64,000 nt of DNA from contig NC_092705.1 of assembly GCF_964275005.1 (NCBI RefSeq), positions 16,891,385 through 16,955,384 on the forward strand, in the 5' to 3' direction. This document shows positions 23,601 to 34,117 of the stretch, one piece after another. This stretch comes from Diadema setosum. Its lineage: Eukaryota > Echinodermata > Echinoidea > Diadematoida > Diadematidae. A model generated the notes under the pieces. The model made no database searches. It was not told the origin of the DNA and saw only the letters and a program-made list of their open reading frames with translations. Positions within the stretch are counted from its first letter, which is position 1. Every line of letters begins with the position of its first letter. The position numbers and the translations under genes were made by a program.

Positions 23601-26600
23601 CCCGTTGCTTGGGTCTCAAAGTGCATGAGATATATATGGTCACAATCTGTTCAATGTCTTACACCAGGAACCCCTTGAAGAATTTGTGGACAGTGCCGGC
23701 AGTGCTTTTGGTTGTCTCCATGCCGACGGGAAGCTGGTAGCGGCCACGCCCTACTGGTGGTCACTCAGTGGTCAGGAGATGATGCTGGTGGCCAAATTCA
23801 TCCAGTCACTGCCAAGTGGAACGTCCAGCGATGTCCCAATCTACCTTCCTCAGGCCAGTCCAAAGGTAATACGTAGTGTATTAACTAAAAGGTAAATGTA
23901 TGTCGGCCTTGTACTCATTATGGTCAGCAAAGTCACCTTAGGCTCCTTGCAATATTACCTATTGTAAGGACACAACCATATCTTTCAGTATGTAGGTGGG
24001 ACTTAGGCTTATTTTGTCACAGGATGGGACACTTTATCACAAGAGCTTTGCTTCAATTGTAATGCCTTTTTGTTATTGTTTTAGTAAAAGTACTATCAAC
24101 ATGTATATTTTCTTTAAATTTCTAAAGTCACCAAAATTCACTTAATTGTTGACATCATCTCCTCTAGTTTACATAATGATATTGTTGCTGCTAATACCTA
24201 TGTTGTAAACATGTGTGAAACACTGTGGTGTTAGGTCATGTTTTGATGAAACCTCTATCATTTAGTTTGTGTGATTTTACTGTGGTTATCATATCTAAGA
24301 TGATTTTGATTTGCTCTTTAAGCTACAGACTTACTTTGCTGATGCAAAATCACACTTGAATATACTACATGTACTAGCTAAATCTGAGGGTACTCCTATG
24401 AAATTCATGTCTGTACCCCATCTTACTGTAGGATCCTCACCGCCTACTCAGCATCCACCTGCTGCCGGGAGTGGTAGTGAGTGTGCTCTGCTATGCTGAG
24501 CCAACGCTGTCCGATGCCATGAACGCTCTGGTCGAGCCGGCCTGGAGACCCCACCACGATTCTCTGCGGGCCCTCCAGAGGGCGCCGTTCTCCAACATTC
24601 CCCGGTCAATCCCAGTTGATGGCGGAGTCTTGGGGTGAGATTTTGTGTGGTTGAAATCTCCTGAGTGAATTCTGTTACATGTAGGTAATGGCCCAGTGTC
24701 TTGATTTTAGTGGAGCTTCACACATTGAAGCCAACTTAATTTGTATTGAATCTCTAGCAGGAATTCCAATATTCATTCATTCTTATGTTTTCCCACTTCC
24801 AGCAGAAACATAAATATTTTACAGAAGTTATATGCATCAATTACATCACAATGTGTAATGAATGAAATGTTGTCTAAAGGGGCCTGAGCTTTCGATCCTA
24901 GCAGAATCTTCGTCAGAGGCAAAATGACAAACAAGCAGGGAAAGCAATCACATATAAGGACTTGTGTACCCAGCCTGTCCCTGTCTGTTCTTGTTGTGTG
25001 AAGTCCTTGTATGTGATTGCTTTCCCTGCTTGTTTGTCATTTTGCCTCTGACGAAGATTCTGCTAGGATCGAAAGCTCAGGCCCCTTTTGACTCCATTTT
25101 ACTTCATTGGCTCGCCTTCATTGGATAAGCAGTTTTCAGCAGCTTTTTTTGCTACATGAATGAAATGTTGTCAGAAATGTTGTCATTGGAAGAAAATTTG
25201 GCCTTTTTATTATTTTTTTTCAACAGTACCTATTGTATTTACTGTACAAATTTTGTGTGTTTCAGATTTGTGTTGGTAAACACGGAGCAGCACAAGTGTC
25301 TCTCATCGGTGCGACTCCCACTGGTATCTGGAAGTGCTGCGGAGGTGAAGCCACTGCCCCACTATGCTAGAAGAGATATCCTGGTGGCTTCGTACCGTTC
25401 CATCGTAGGCAGTCTCTTCCCTCCAGCCCTCAGCCCTGAGAGACATGGTAAGTGTTCACCTGCCTAGGGGGCTCTTGTGCTTCATCTGTTAGTTTCATTG
25501 TGGTATCAAAGTATATGACAGGGAAATTTCTTCCTGATTTCATGTGGCTTTGTGTGAAAACAGAACATAGAGAGATGTAGGTCTGTGAAAATTTTTAGAA
25601 AAAACAACAACAGAAGAACACATACACACACAAATTACAAACCGTAAGACTGGCATCCCAAACGTGGTGTACATTTAGACCACAGATTATTTTACACCAT
25701 TGACTATGTAGTCCAAGGTTTAAATCAAAAGCATGGGGCATTTCCCAAACGGTGAACTAAAGAAACCATGGTCTAAATCTAGACTTTGCTCTAAATTACT
25801 GCTTCTCATCCAGTGGACCGTGAAGCTCTCACAGGTGGGTTGGGATGTTGGGCAAAAATAATATAAAAAAGATTAGTATATGATCTATCTGGGCCTCAAA
25901 AATATTTATAGTAGCCAAAATGGGCCTGAGGTTGAAAAAGCTTGAGAAGCAAGGCTCTAAACCATTGACTAAATGAACTGAAGCCAGCCAAAACCAACAT
26001 AAGCTGAACTGAGCATGATCAATGTACAGTAGAGGAATAAAAAGATATGTCAGTACATAAATGAGATATGGTAAAGTACAATGTAGATAATTAAAGAGAG
26101 AGACAGAGAGCATAAGTCGGATACCAACCCATGTTGAGAGAGTCATTCTCAAATCTTGATGTTTACATTTAGATGTGAAACATACTCCTTGGAGGTTCCA
26201 GTCAATTTTCCATTTCTTCTGCAATATCTTGCCTCAGAGTTGCCAATTACGTCAAGGGCAAACAAAGATTGCCTTGGTAAGCAGTAGATGAGGCAGATTC
26301 AAATCCTAGACTCATTCCTTCTCTTTCACTTGGTGTTCCTGATGCTGTACACAGTCAAAGCTGTCTATAGCAGCCACCCAAGGGAGATGAAAAAAATGGC
26401 CATTATTGACAGATGGCCACTATAGACAGGTTCTTTAACACGTTTTTTCTCTTGGAGGGAGTTGATTTTAGTTGTCACACACTGGTGGTCGCTAAGACAG
26501 GTTTGACTATAATACAGATTTAGCCTATGATATTATGTGCAGAGAGTAAAATTATCAGACAAAGAAAAGAAAACTTATGTTAACAATTGCCTTGATTTCC

Positions 26601-27511
26601 TGCCTTTGATGTTTCAGTGACATAGAATGTCTTTGCCATTAAATTCCCCCCTCTAAAGATTCTTCTGGTGAAGCCTACAAAAGTATGCCACACCAAGTGG
26701 AGGAGACCTACATGTGTGGAGAGGACTACAAAACCTATGCCACCAACTCTGGTGGATTTCAATTCTTTGTTCTCTTCTCATCAGCCGTGCCCCAGTATGC
26801 AATGAGGTGGGTGAAAGGGTGTCTGATTCTGTAGAGCCTCCTTAACAACTGCATCATAAACTGAAAGGGTGGCTCACCCATCATGTGCTACAGCAGTGGA
26901 ATTTGTAAACTACAGTCTCTTGGAGTTTGGTACAAGTTGCACTGGTTCCTACATAATGTGCTTTTTGGTATATACTTGTAATCAGTAGTTGATATGTCAT
27001 GTGGAAATGTATCATATGTCGCACAAACACAGAGTTGCCAAGTCTCCCTGATTCTCTAGGAGCCTCCTTTATAACAATTGAAATCTCTCTTCATGTCATA
27101 AACAATAAAAAATTACAAATACCTCCCTGATTTGTGTACATATTTTTTGGAATATTGAGTTGCCTGTAGTACAAAGCATTTTCCTATAAATTGCTCTTTT
27201 GAATCTCCCTGCTTTTGATGTGCGAATGTTGGCGGCCTTGTGTATGTGTCAATATCCATTGCACATTGCAAAGGAAATTGATGTATAGCCATTTGTGTAA
27301 TGACTGGTTTAGACTTGTCAGAAAGTATGACCAGTTGTGTGCATAAAAGGTCAAGTTGGTCTCCATTTAATATGAATTTGTAAAGACTTTGAAACAGACA
27401 GATTCTGTGTTCACCTCCCATATTGAAAATTTCAGGTCAGTGACAAAAAATCTGCTAGCTGCCCTCTCAAAGGAGAAGATCTTTGCAGACCGGAGGACAA
27501 AATCGTCATGA
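17562..27511 (+). CDS. FUZ: FUZ, planar cell polarity effector (complete, ten exons)
   Basis: FUZ (fuzzy) is a CPLANE-complex protein that works with Inturned and WDPCP in ciliogenesis and planar polarity and has longin-type domains. Coding exons are 17562-17639, 20454-20575, 21388-21472, 21961-22029, 23252-23356, 23668-23865, 24432-24634, 25266-25447, 26659-26806 and 27436-27511. All introns are GT-AG and phases match at each joint. The product is 421 residues against 418 in human FUZ. Matches to the recalled human protein include GVPLF near the start, MLIGLDSLINFRNVEKLRRE (residues 97-116), CYPVIDLLLEESSLFGSL, KLVAATPYWW and DVPIYLPQASP. The start is the ATG before SAHLVCLTNEGGVPLF. Identification is from memory of the family; orthology needs a tree. 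Confidence 0.93.
17640..20453 (+). other. FUZ intron 1
   Basis: 2.8 kb. Contains poly(T)/poly(A) tracts between 19,610 and 19,995 and a small TTAA-flanked palindromic element at 20177-20269. No nested gene seen. Confidence 0.8.
20177..20269. mobile_element. Small TTAA element with CCCGAGTATACTCGGG palindrome, copy 1
   Basis: Bounded by TTAA at 20177 and 20266. The ends are inverted (TTAAATCGTTGAAGACG against CCTCAATGGGTTAA). The 16-bp palindrome CCCGAGTATACTCGGG lies at about 20197-20212. A diverged copy in the opposite orientation lies in intron 4 at 22339-22432. Confidence 0.65.
20454..20575 (+). CDS. FUZ: FUZ coding exon 2 (residues 27-67)
   Basis: Encodes LAFAEQGMLYGVQMFAQN and TWQVFHD, aligning with human VIGSLNGVHMFGQN and WKSFHD. 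Ends in phase 2 before GTGAGTAC. Confidence 0.9.
21388..21472 (+). CDS. FUZ: FUZ coding exon 3 (residues 67-95)
   Basis: Encodes SVTLVLVTSNDGSCDVHYNT then LLSHIFHAM, aligning with the human ITLIVLSSEVG and LLQMVFGAM strands. Acceptor TGCCAG; donor GTGAGTAT; ends in phase 0. Confidence 0.9.
21961..22029 (+). CDS. FUZ: FUZ coding exon 4 (residues 96-118)
   Basis: The most conserved segment, MLIGLDSLINFRNVEKLRRE, against human LLVGLEELTNIRNVERLKKD. Symmetric 69-nt exon, phase 0 at both ends. Confidence 0.92.
22339..22432. mobile_element. Small TTAA element with CCCGAGTNTACTCGGG palindrome, copy 2
   Basis: Opposite-orientation copy of 20177-20269, containing CCTGCCCGAGTGTACTCGGG and ending at TTAA 22429-22432. 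The other end reads TTTTCCCCGTTGAGGAC, where TTAA has decayed. Confidence 0.6.
22833..23006. mobile_element. Pogo/Tigger-type MITE, copy in FUZ intron 4
   Basis: Starts CAGTGCACTCCCATTGTAAC. The right half contains AACGAAAGAAAACT-like text and CCGAGGACTTTGTTAT, matching in inverse orientation the element at 36850-37073. TA flanks have decayed on the left (TA at 23007 on the right). Confidence 0.6.
23252..23356 (+). CDS. FUZ: FUZ coding exon 5 (residues 119-153)
   Basis: Encodes VCYPVIDLLLEESSLFGSLS, CPENATLQ, aligning with human SYCLIDSFLGDSELIGDLT and PPEGSLLQ. 105 nt, phase 0 at both ends. Confidence 0.9.
23504..23536. repeat. (ATTGTC)n microsatellite
   Basis: Five to six hexamer units in intron 5, directly after an A-rich tract. 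Confidence 0.85.
23668..23865 (+). CDS. FUZ: FUZ coding exon 6 (residues 154-219)
   Basis: Encodes EPLEEFVDSAGSAFGCL, GKLVAATPYWW, FIQSLPSG and DVPIYLPQASP, matching the middle longin region of FUZ (human GRVVAATEGWW, DYPVYLPHGSP). 198 nt, phase 0 at both ends. Confidence 0.92.
24432..24634 (+). CDS. FUZ: FUZ coding exon 7 (residues 220-287)
   Basis: Encodes DPHRLLSIHLLPGVVVSVLC and the EPAWRPHHDSLRAL region; human has VPHRLLTLTLLPSLELCLLC at this place. Ends in phase 2 before GTGAGA. Confidence 0.9.
24876..25088. repeat. Near-perfect long hairpin in FUZ intron 7
   Basis: Arms 24876-24963 and 25001-25088 pair without gaps with a single mismatch in 88 positions; the loop is 37 nt. The 17-mer ATGAATGAAATGTTGTC occurs exactly at 24858-24874 and 25156-25172, bracketing a 281-bp segment as a long target duplication. 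Each arm contains a hammerhead-like string (right arm, plus strand: CTGACGA at 25048-25054, stem GATTC/GGATC, GAAA at 25071-25074, flanks GCCT/AGGC pairing). A transcript of the intron would form a long duplex here. Family unknown. Confidence 0.85.
25266..25447 (+). CDS. FUZ: FUZ coding exon 8 (residues 287-348)
   Basis: Encodes FVLVNTEQHKCLSSV, then YARRDILVASYRSIVGSLFP, aligning with the human LLRNFYTLVTSTHFPPE region. Enters in phase 2 and leaves in phase 1. Confidence 0.88.
26352..26508. mobile_element. Pogo/Tigger-type MITE remnant, second family
   Basis: Ends CAGTCAAAGCTGTCTATAGC and, on the right, GCTAAGACAGGTTTGACT form a diverged inverted repeat; both are CAGTCAAA-type pogo/Tigger termini. 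TA flanks are not clean. It lies in FUZ intron 8. Confidence 0.55.
26659..26806 (+). CDS. FUZ: FUZ coding exon 9 (residues 348-397)
   Basis: Encodes DSSGEAYKSMPHQVEETYMC, then GGFQFFVLFSSAVPQYAMR. Human has EDEVYQAQLPRACYLVL followed by a hydrophobic strand. Enters in phase 1 and leaves in phase 2 before GTGGGTG. Confidence 0.85.
27436..27511 (+). CDS. FUZ: FUZ coding exon 10 (residues 397-421, stop)
   Basis: Encodes SVTKNLLAALSKEKIFADRR and ends TKSS before TGA at 27509-27511. It corresponds to human SLATHTLHALTPLL but with a short basic extension. Confidence 0.88.
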
Positions 27512-28675
27512 CAACGGGGACACTGATGCCATCCCCTTGTCATGATCCAGACAACAGGAGAAACATGCATTCTGATGGCCACCATAGTTTGCTAGCTCCA
27601 TAGAACCTGGACTGATGAAGTTATGCACAGAAAGCTTCACACTCTTTGCACTGCTCTGTGTGACCTATGTGTGTGGCCACTCTGTAGTGACCACTCTATA
27701 GTGACCACTCTGTAGTGACCACTCTGTGTCACCACTCAGTGTGGCCGCTCCATGTCAGCAGGATGGGTCAAGATGTCAGTCACTTGATCACTGACAAGGC
27801 AGAATACCTAGAGAAGATTAAAGAGCATTCTTCAAGTTTTATATCATTGTATTCTCGTAATGAAGGACATATTGACCCCTGCAGAATCACTACGTGTAAA
27901 CCATCAACTTCTTACACAGTTCTTCTTCTGGTTGTAATGATGGGGTTAATGCCTTCATTCTTCAGTGATGGTTGATATTTATGAGAAACAATGGCTCTAT
28001 TTTAGCCTTGAGTCAGTTTAGAGGTATTCGTGGAGGTGTCTCACAGTCTGTTTGGAATTTTGGTCATTAAGATCATTATGTGGCACCTCTTAATTGAAGT
28101 AGAAATGTCATTACCCCCATACTTCAGTTCTCCTCCTCGTAAACGTGCGGATGAATGCTAATGCTAGAGATTCCTGTATTTTGTAGGCTGTCAATTTTCA
28201 CTGACTGAAGGGGAGACTAACTTGAAATCCTTGGACATGCTGACCGTCTGTTATAAAATATTGTAAGTTCCTGTCTTAGATCTACGGTATGAAAAATTTT
28301 CATTCATTCAGAGCCTTGCTAATCTGACACCCACATCAGTAATCTTCTTTCTGAGAGTGCTTACAATATCAGTGTCAGCATCTTTCAAATCCACAAAATG
28401 TTGGCTCCTAGGACTCCTCCCATTGTTAGCCCATTAATGTTTTACACACTTCTCTCTTCAGTGGAAGAGTAAAGAGGATATCTAAAAAAGGGTGCCTATT
28501 GCTTAAAGGTCCTATTTACCTTTGGGAGAGTGATTTGAAAAAAATGTTCGAGATATCTCATTTCATGCATATGTGTAGGTCTGTTGTATTACAAAACATC
28601 CTACCATACACAGTTTTTGCAATATAGCTAAAAATATAAGGAAATATCAGTATTTTTCTCATTAAAGTGATGGTA

Positions 28676-29062
28676 CAGTATTGGTGGAGATGAGAATTGG
28701 GCTTTTAACTTTTTGCGAGATACAAAAAAAAAAAACAAAAAAAAAACACTCATGATACAGTACAGAGCATACCATTTTAAGAGGAATTCAGAGTTTATTT
28801 GATGAAAATGGGTTTGGAATGACTGAAACATCCAAAAGCAAAATAAAACAAAGCGATCGAAATAAAGTGTGGGTCCCACAGTTTATTAGAATCGCTCTTT
28901 TTTGGATATCTCAGCCATTTCAAAACCAATTTTCATCAAATAAACGTTGAATTCCTCATAGAATTTCATGCTCCTTCATATTTTATAAGAGATTTCTCAT
29001 TATCTCACCAAAAAAATGTTAGAAACCTGAAATTAGGTCTCAACCAAAACTATACGATCCCT
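28676..29062. mobile_element. TTAA-flanked MITE, family with GATATCTCAGCCATTT
   Basis: Flanked by TTAA at 28672-28675 and 29063-29066. Left end AGTGATGGTACAGTATTGGT pairs with right end ACCAAAACTATACGATCCCT. Inside are GAGATA/TATCTC and GATGAAAATGGGTTT against AACCAATTTTCATC as inverted subterminal blocks. A related copy lies at 59783-60139. Its right TTAA is the same one used by the next element. Confidence 0.75.
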
Positions 29063-29066
29063 TTAA

Positions 29067-29848
29067 CCCTAACTTACCTGGGGGGGGGGGGGGGGGGCCA
29101 TAATGGCCCCCCCCTCGACAAATTCCGCGACCATTCCGCCGCGCAAAATTTTTTGACCGCGCCGCTCACTGACTTTTTACTTTCAAGTCTCGCGCAACTT
29201 TTGAGACCAAATTTGTCGCGACCGGGCATACCGTTCCGAAGCCACGCCCCTTCAAAAAATGTTCGTCCACCCCAAAATTGCTCAAAAACGTGATTTTGTG
29301 TACAAAGTCAATACAAATTGTGTTTTTTCAATTAATTCATATAAAGATTCATATTTTTAATTTTAATGGCTGAAATAAATGTATTTTAGTATAGCTATGC
29401 TTCTAAAGATGTGTATGACAAATTCTGCTGAAAAAAACAACAAAAACAAAAGTTCGAAAAAACAAAGAAATACATTAAAAAATGATAAAACAATAGAAAA
29501 CATAGGAAATTAATTTTGATACTGATTTTCTTTTTACGTACAAATGTTCGGAATGTCACTAGGAAAATTTAAAACAAAAATCAGCATTCCATAAGCTTTT
29601 ATAAGCCAATTATAGACGAAAATGAGTTTTTTTGCATATATTTGCATAATTAATTAATTTAAAATAAAAACTGCAAATTTTTTGAAAATTGAACTTAACA
29701 GTCTTGTAGATTACATCCGGCTTTATGTTCATGCAAAATTTTGCGGCGATCGCGCGATCAACGGCCGAGATCTGAAGGGGGGGCCATAATGGCCCCCCCC
29801 CCCCCCCCCAGGAATTCAAGCTTGCTAAATAGCCCAGGTAAGTTAGGG
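29067..29848. mobile_element. piggyBac-type MITE
   Basis: The exact 16-bp inverted ends CCCTAACTTACCTGGG / CCCAGGTAAGTTAGGG are bounded by TTAA on both sides (29063-29066 and 29849-29852). TTAA duplication plus CCC-starting ends define piggyBac-like elements. Next to each end is a palindromic GGGGCCATAATGGCCCC with long G or C runs. The 782-bp interior is AT-rich with a CpG-rich block (29115-29260) and no transposase. It abuts the TTAA MITE at 28676-29062. Confidence 0.82.
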
Positions 29849-31439
29849 TTAAGACATAACTGTAGATGGTTTAGTCTGGACACATTTTTATTATAACTAT
29901 TGTTCACATTTTGTGTTATTAACAATGCTTAACATTGATTATACAGATTCAAATTTTTTACAGTGGTTGTTTCTATCCCTAACTCACATTTTATGACTAA
30001 TGCTGGGTTTTGTTTCTTCTGCAAATGATGAATTTATGCCTTTAAGTATCTCTGCATGTCCTTGGTTGTATGACATGCTCTGTGACTGATTTCATTTTGG
30101 TCCAATGAAGTCAGTGTATTGCAGGGAATATCAAGTAAAATTGTGACTTTTACCATGGTGTTCTTGGGAGAATGATGGTGTGATTAATGAGGCTCTCAAT
30201 TAGAGACTCAAGACCATGGTTTGAAGTCTGCCCAGGGCATTGATCAAGATGTATTACCCACAATGTCCTGCTTGACTCATGTGTAGAAACATGGACCCTA
30301 TAATGCTGGTGTAATACAGACTGTAATACTGGCAGGACCTTTTTTTGGGAAATGAAACAACAAAACAGTCTGGGTTCCCGTCATTTCCTTTCTATTATTG
30401 TTACCACACAATGTACTATTAAACATACATGTAGTAATGTCAGAGGATGATTATAATGATAATAATGATATATGTACCTTATATTGCACCAAATCTACCC
30501 TGCAGAATGCTCAAAGCGCATTTAAACAAAAGTGTACTTAGTGTGGGAAAAAATCTATACACTGAAAAGAAAGGAAAATAAACACTGATTGCATTGAGGC
30601 ATCTCAGTCTTAGATACAGATAATGAATATGTGATGATATTGCTATGTTGATACTTGGGCGAACAATGACAATTTTGTGTTTTAGCATTGATGAAAGACT
30701 TTCTCTCTTTTTTCTATTGCTACATACAGTACTAATATGTCTCCATTTGATATGGGACATGCATTATGGTCATAATAGTTTGCTGTGGTGCTGGAGTTAC
30801 GGCTCTACCTAATTTGGCTGGAACTCCCTTTTATGTAATTTTGATTTTTGTTTCCAGAGGGATGTGGGAGGGGGAATAAGAGAGAGGGAGTGGTTTTTAA
30901 TATGTGAATGTTCCTATGTATAACACCTGTAAATGTGTGCATGCTTGTGTGCAATTCAAGCCACCTGCTTCTGTATTGCCCAAGTACGTGTACTCGTCTA
31001 ACCCAACTCCCGTCCGCCTCCTCTTTCCCTTGCCCAGTTTTGAAAATGGCATTCTAGCCCTGCAAATGTATCTGTGAATGTACATGTATTTTAAATAGCA
31101 ATCAATAAATATAGCATATTCTACACACACCAAGGAATGTTTTCAATAGATGAATGATTCACATTTGTTTGTTTGTTTGTTTGTTTGTGTAAATGGTTTT
31201 CTGTTGTGTTGCAGGAAATCTTCTAACGCTCTGTATTATGTCACTTTTGTTGACTGTATGTTATTATTTAAACGAAGGGTAGGGAGAAGGGTGGCTTTCG
31301 TTGGTTGTGTTAAAAAAAAAAAGACAATGAAAAGAGGTCCACCCTCACAACCATGTATCACGCTCAAAGAACTATGAGGCTCGATGCAAATTGGCAGCTT
31401 CCCATCTTTTTTAAATACCATCGGTCAGACAGGTGGTCA

Positions 31440-33360
31440 GCTTGTTGCTAATTTGCAGATCAAACTACTTCTCCAGTTTTTAGGCAATAAAAAAGAAATT
31501 TTTGCACACATGTTTAGCTCAATGTAATTTTGTGCAAGACACGTTTGTCAAAAGAAACAGAAAGTGCATTGCCGTGGTAATTGGAAATTATGGCTTCAAA
31601 ATCAGGTTAAAGGTTTGCCAATGATTCTGAATGAAACTAGCTCTCCATTTTTTTTTTTTTTTGGCAATTCTCGAAAAATTGGATCCCATAAAAACTTGAT
31701 GAAAATTTTGCAAGACACATTTTTCAAGAGCACTGGAAAGTGTGTTGCATGTATCAGCACTTTATGGCCCCCCAAATGAAGAAAAAGACTTGCTGCCTAT
31801 CGAAATTCACCAGATTTTACATGCGAATCAGAAGGAAGTATGCACTCATGACCACTGTGTTATTGAATTGTGCAGGACAGTTTTTAGCTCACCTGAGCCA
31901 AAAGCTCAAGTGAGCTATTGCGATCGCCCTTCGTCCGGCGTCCGTCGTGCGTCGTGCGTCGTGCGTCGTGCGTCGTCCGTCGTGCGTAAACTTTTTACAT
32001 TTTCATCTTCTTCTTGAAAACCCCAAGACCGATTTCCATCAAACTTGGCAGGTAGCATCCGTAGGGGGTTAGGAACTCAATTTGTTAAAATGGGCACCAT
32101 GCCCCACCCATGGGGCCCCCAGGGGGGCCCATACCCCCCAAAATTAAGGAATCTGTAAAAATCTTCTTCTCTAGAACCAGAAGTGATAGAGCTAAGTTAA
32201 TACTATGAGTTAGTACATTGATGACTGTAGTTTCAAGTTTGTTCATGGCAGAATCAGGGGTGCCCACCTTGGGACCCAGTAGAGGGGGGTGGGGAGCGGT
32301 CCTAATGGGGCCTAAATTGTACATTTTCATCTTCTTCTTGAGAACCCCATGACCCATTTGCACCAAACTTGGCAGGTAGCATCCCTAGGGGGTTAGGATC
32401 TCAATTTGTTAAAATGGTCACCATGTCCCACCCAGGGGGCCCCAGGGGGCCCCAAACCCCCCAAAATGAAGGAATCTTTAAAAATCTTCTCTAGAATCAA
32501 AAGTTATAGAGCTAAGATAATACTATGAGTGAGTACATTAATGACTGTAGTTTCAAATTTGTTCATAGCAGATCCAGGGGTGCCCCTCTTAGGGGCGGGG
32601 GGGGGGGGGAAGGTCCAAATGAGGGCCTGAATTGTACATTTTCATCTTCTTCCTGAAAACCTCATGATGGATTTTCGTCAAACTTGGCAGGTAGCATCCC
32701 TAGGGGGTCAGGATCTCAATTTATCAAAATGGGCACCATGCCCCACCCAGGGGGCCCCAGGGGGCCCCAATCTCCCCAAATTAAGGAATCTCAAAAAAAT
32801 TTGGGCCCTTTTTTTTATTGTACATTTTCATCTTCTACTTGAGAATGCCTGGTCAAATTTTAGTAGAGCTGTGAATAATTTAGATTAGTGACTTTAGTGA
32901 CTGCGTGAAAGGTGAACTTGCGATACTCAGGTGAGCGCTAGACCCGCGGGTCTCTTGTTAATGAGTAGGGAAAGTGCATTGCCATAGTTACAGTGCATTG
33001 CCGTAAATCAGGAAAAAAAGCCTTGCAGATTGACTTCTCCGGTTCTAAAGCAATTCAAATCAAATTTATCACGGTCTTTTTCACTTAATACAAAGTTGTG
33101 CAGGACAAATACAGGTACAAGAGTAGCTGCGGAAAGTGCATTGCCGTGTTAACAGTGCATTTTGCCCCCCCCCCCCCAAACCCAGGGAGAAGTGCAGCGG
33201 ACTGAATTCTTCTCCAGTTACGTAGTTAGCGATTCAGGAAAAAAATAGCACTCTTGTTGATTGTGATGTGATTTTGTATGCGACGTGTTTCTCAAGAGTG
33301 GAAAGTATGTCGCCATGGTAACAGCGTATTGTTACGCGGGGGGGGGGGCATTAATCACCT
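31440..33360 (+). repeat. Diverged satellite with GGAAAGTGCATTGCCGTGG units
   Basis: Motifs GGAAAGTGCATTGCCGTGGT, AACAGTGCATT, ACTTCTCCAGTT and GTGCAGGACACGTTTTTCAA recur in the same order at irregular intervals of roughly 150-200 bp (near 31560, 31735, 32968, 33130 and 33300). Copies are strongly diverged. The array is interrupted by the element at 31881-32960. Confidence 0.65.
31881..32960 (+). mobile_element. AGCTCACCTGAGC-type repeat element
   Basis: Begins TTAGCTCACCTGAGCCAAAA followed by a CGTCGTGCGTCGTG simple repeat. It continues with units of about 320 bp, each starting CATTTTCATCTTCTTCTTGA, then AAACTTGGCAGGTAGCATCC, then a GCCCCACCCAGGGGGCCCC block (units near 31996, 32325, 32640 and a short one at 32822). 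It ends CAGGTGAGCGCTAGACCCGC and GGGTCTCTTGTTA. Similar repeats are, to my knowledge, widespread in marine invertebrates; the superfamily is not assigned here. No coding capacity. Confidence 0.7.
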
Positions 33361-34117
33361 TCTGTGATATTTTTTGTTCTTTGACCACGAAACTTCACGT
33401 GCATCGTTTACAACAGTCGTGAACAATGTACCGATTGAGTGTAATGTAACGCACGCCAACGATTCTTTGACAGAAATAGCTTGGACAGCAATATAGATTT
33501 TGCAGAATAAAACAGTATACATACTTTCGTCATTGTCCATCCGATCCCCGATCCGCGAGCGACCTAATTGCTTGCACGTATGCGCAGGCGAAATCAACCG
33601 CATTCTCATACTGTACATTTCGTACTGTATGTCCAGTGCCAGTTATTTAGGAACATTTAACAATTATTGTACTTAACTCCAATTAGAACGGTCTCTCTAT
33701 ACTTAAAATGCACTATTACTCACGACGAATATCAGATTAAGCCTTTTATAACCAAATCTTCGTGCTTGTATGGTATGTTAGAATTTTCTGCAATCCTTCG
33801 CCCCTGCTATATATGCATGCTGTCAAAAAGTGCATAGTAATTACATGTGTGATTTTAACTACGCATATCTTTGTGTGTGCCTTCATAACTGGAAGAAGTT
33901 GGGAATGACGTATGTTGCAGACGACAAGCATTCGCGCGCGCTGATCGATAGCCACTTGAATCAACAGTATTTTCATCCACCTCTCAAGTCTCTCAAGTTT
34001 CATCCACCTCTCAAGTCTCCACCCCTCAAATCATCGCTGTTAGGAGTATACAGTGTATGCGCATGGTGAAAGTCTCGTGCGTACACTGCACATTTTTATT
34101 CATGTTATCCCATTTGG

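Larger units (their letters stand above)
27512..31130 (+). other. FUZ 3' flank, possible long 3' UTR
   Basis: No other gene is seen on either strand. About five copies of a 15-bp tandem repeat (TGTAGTGACCACTCT-like) lie at 27671-27745. The first AATAAA outside a recognisable repeat is at 31104-31109, which would imply a 3.6 kb 3' UTR including several transposon insertions. That extent is inference. Confidence 0.3.
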
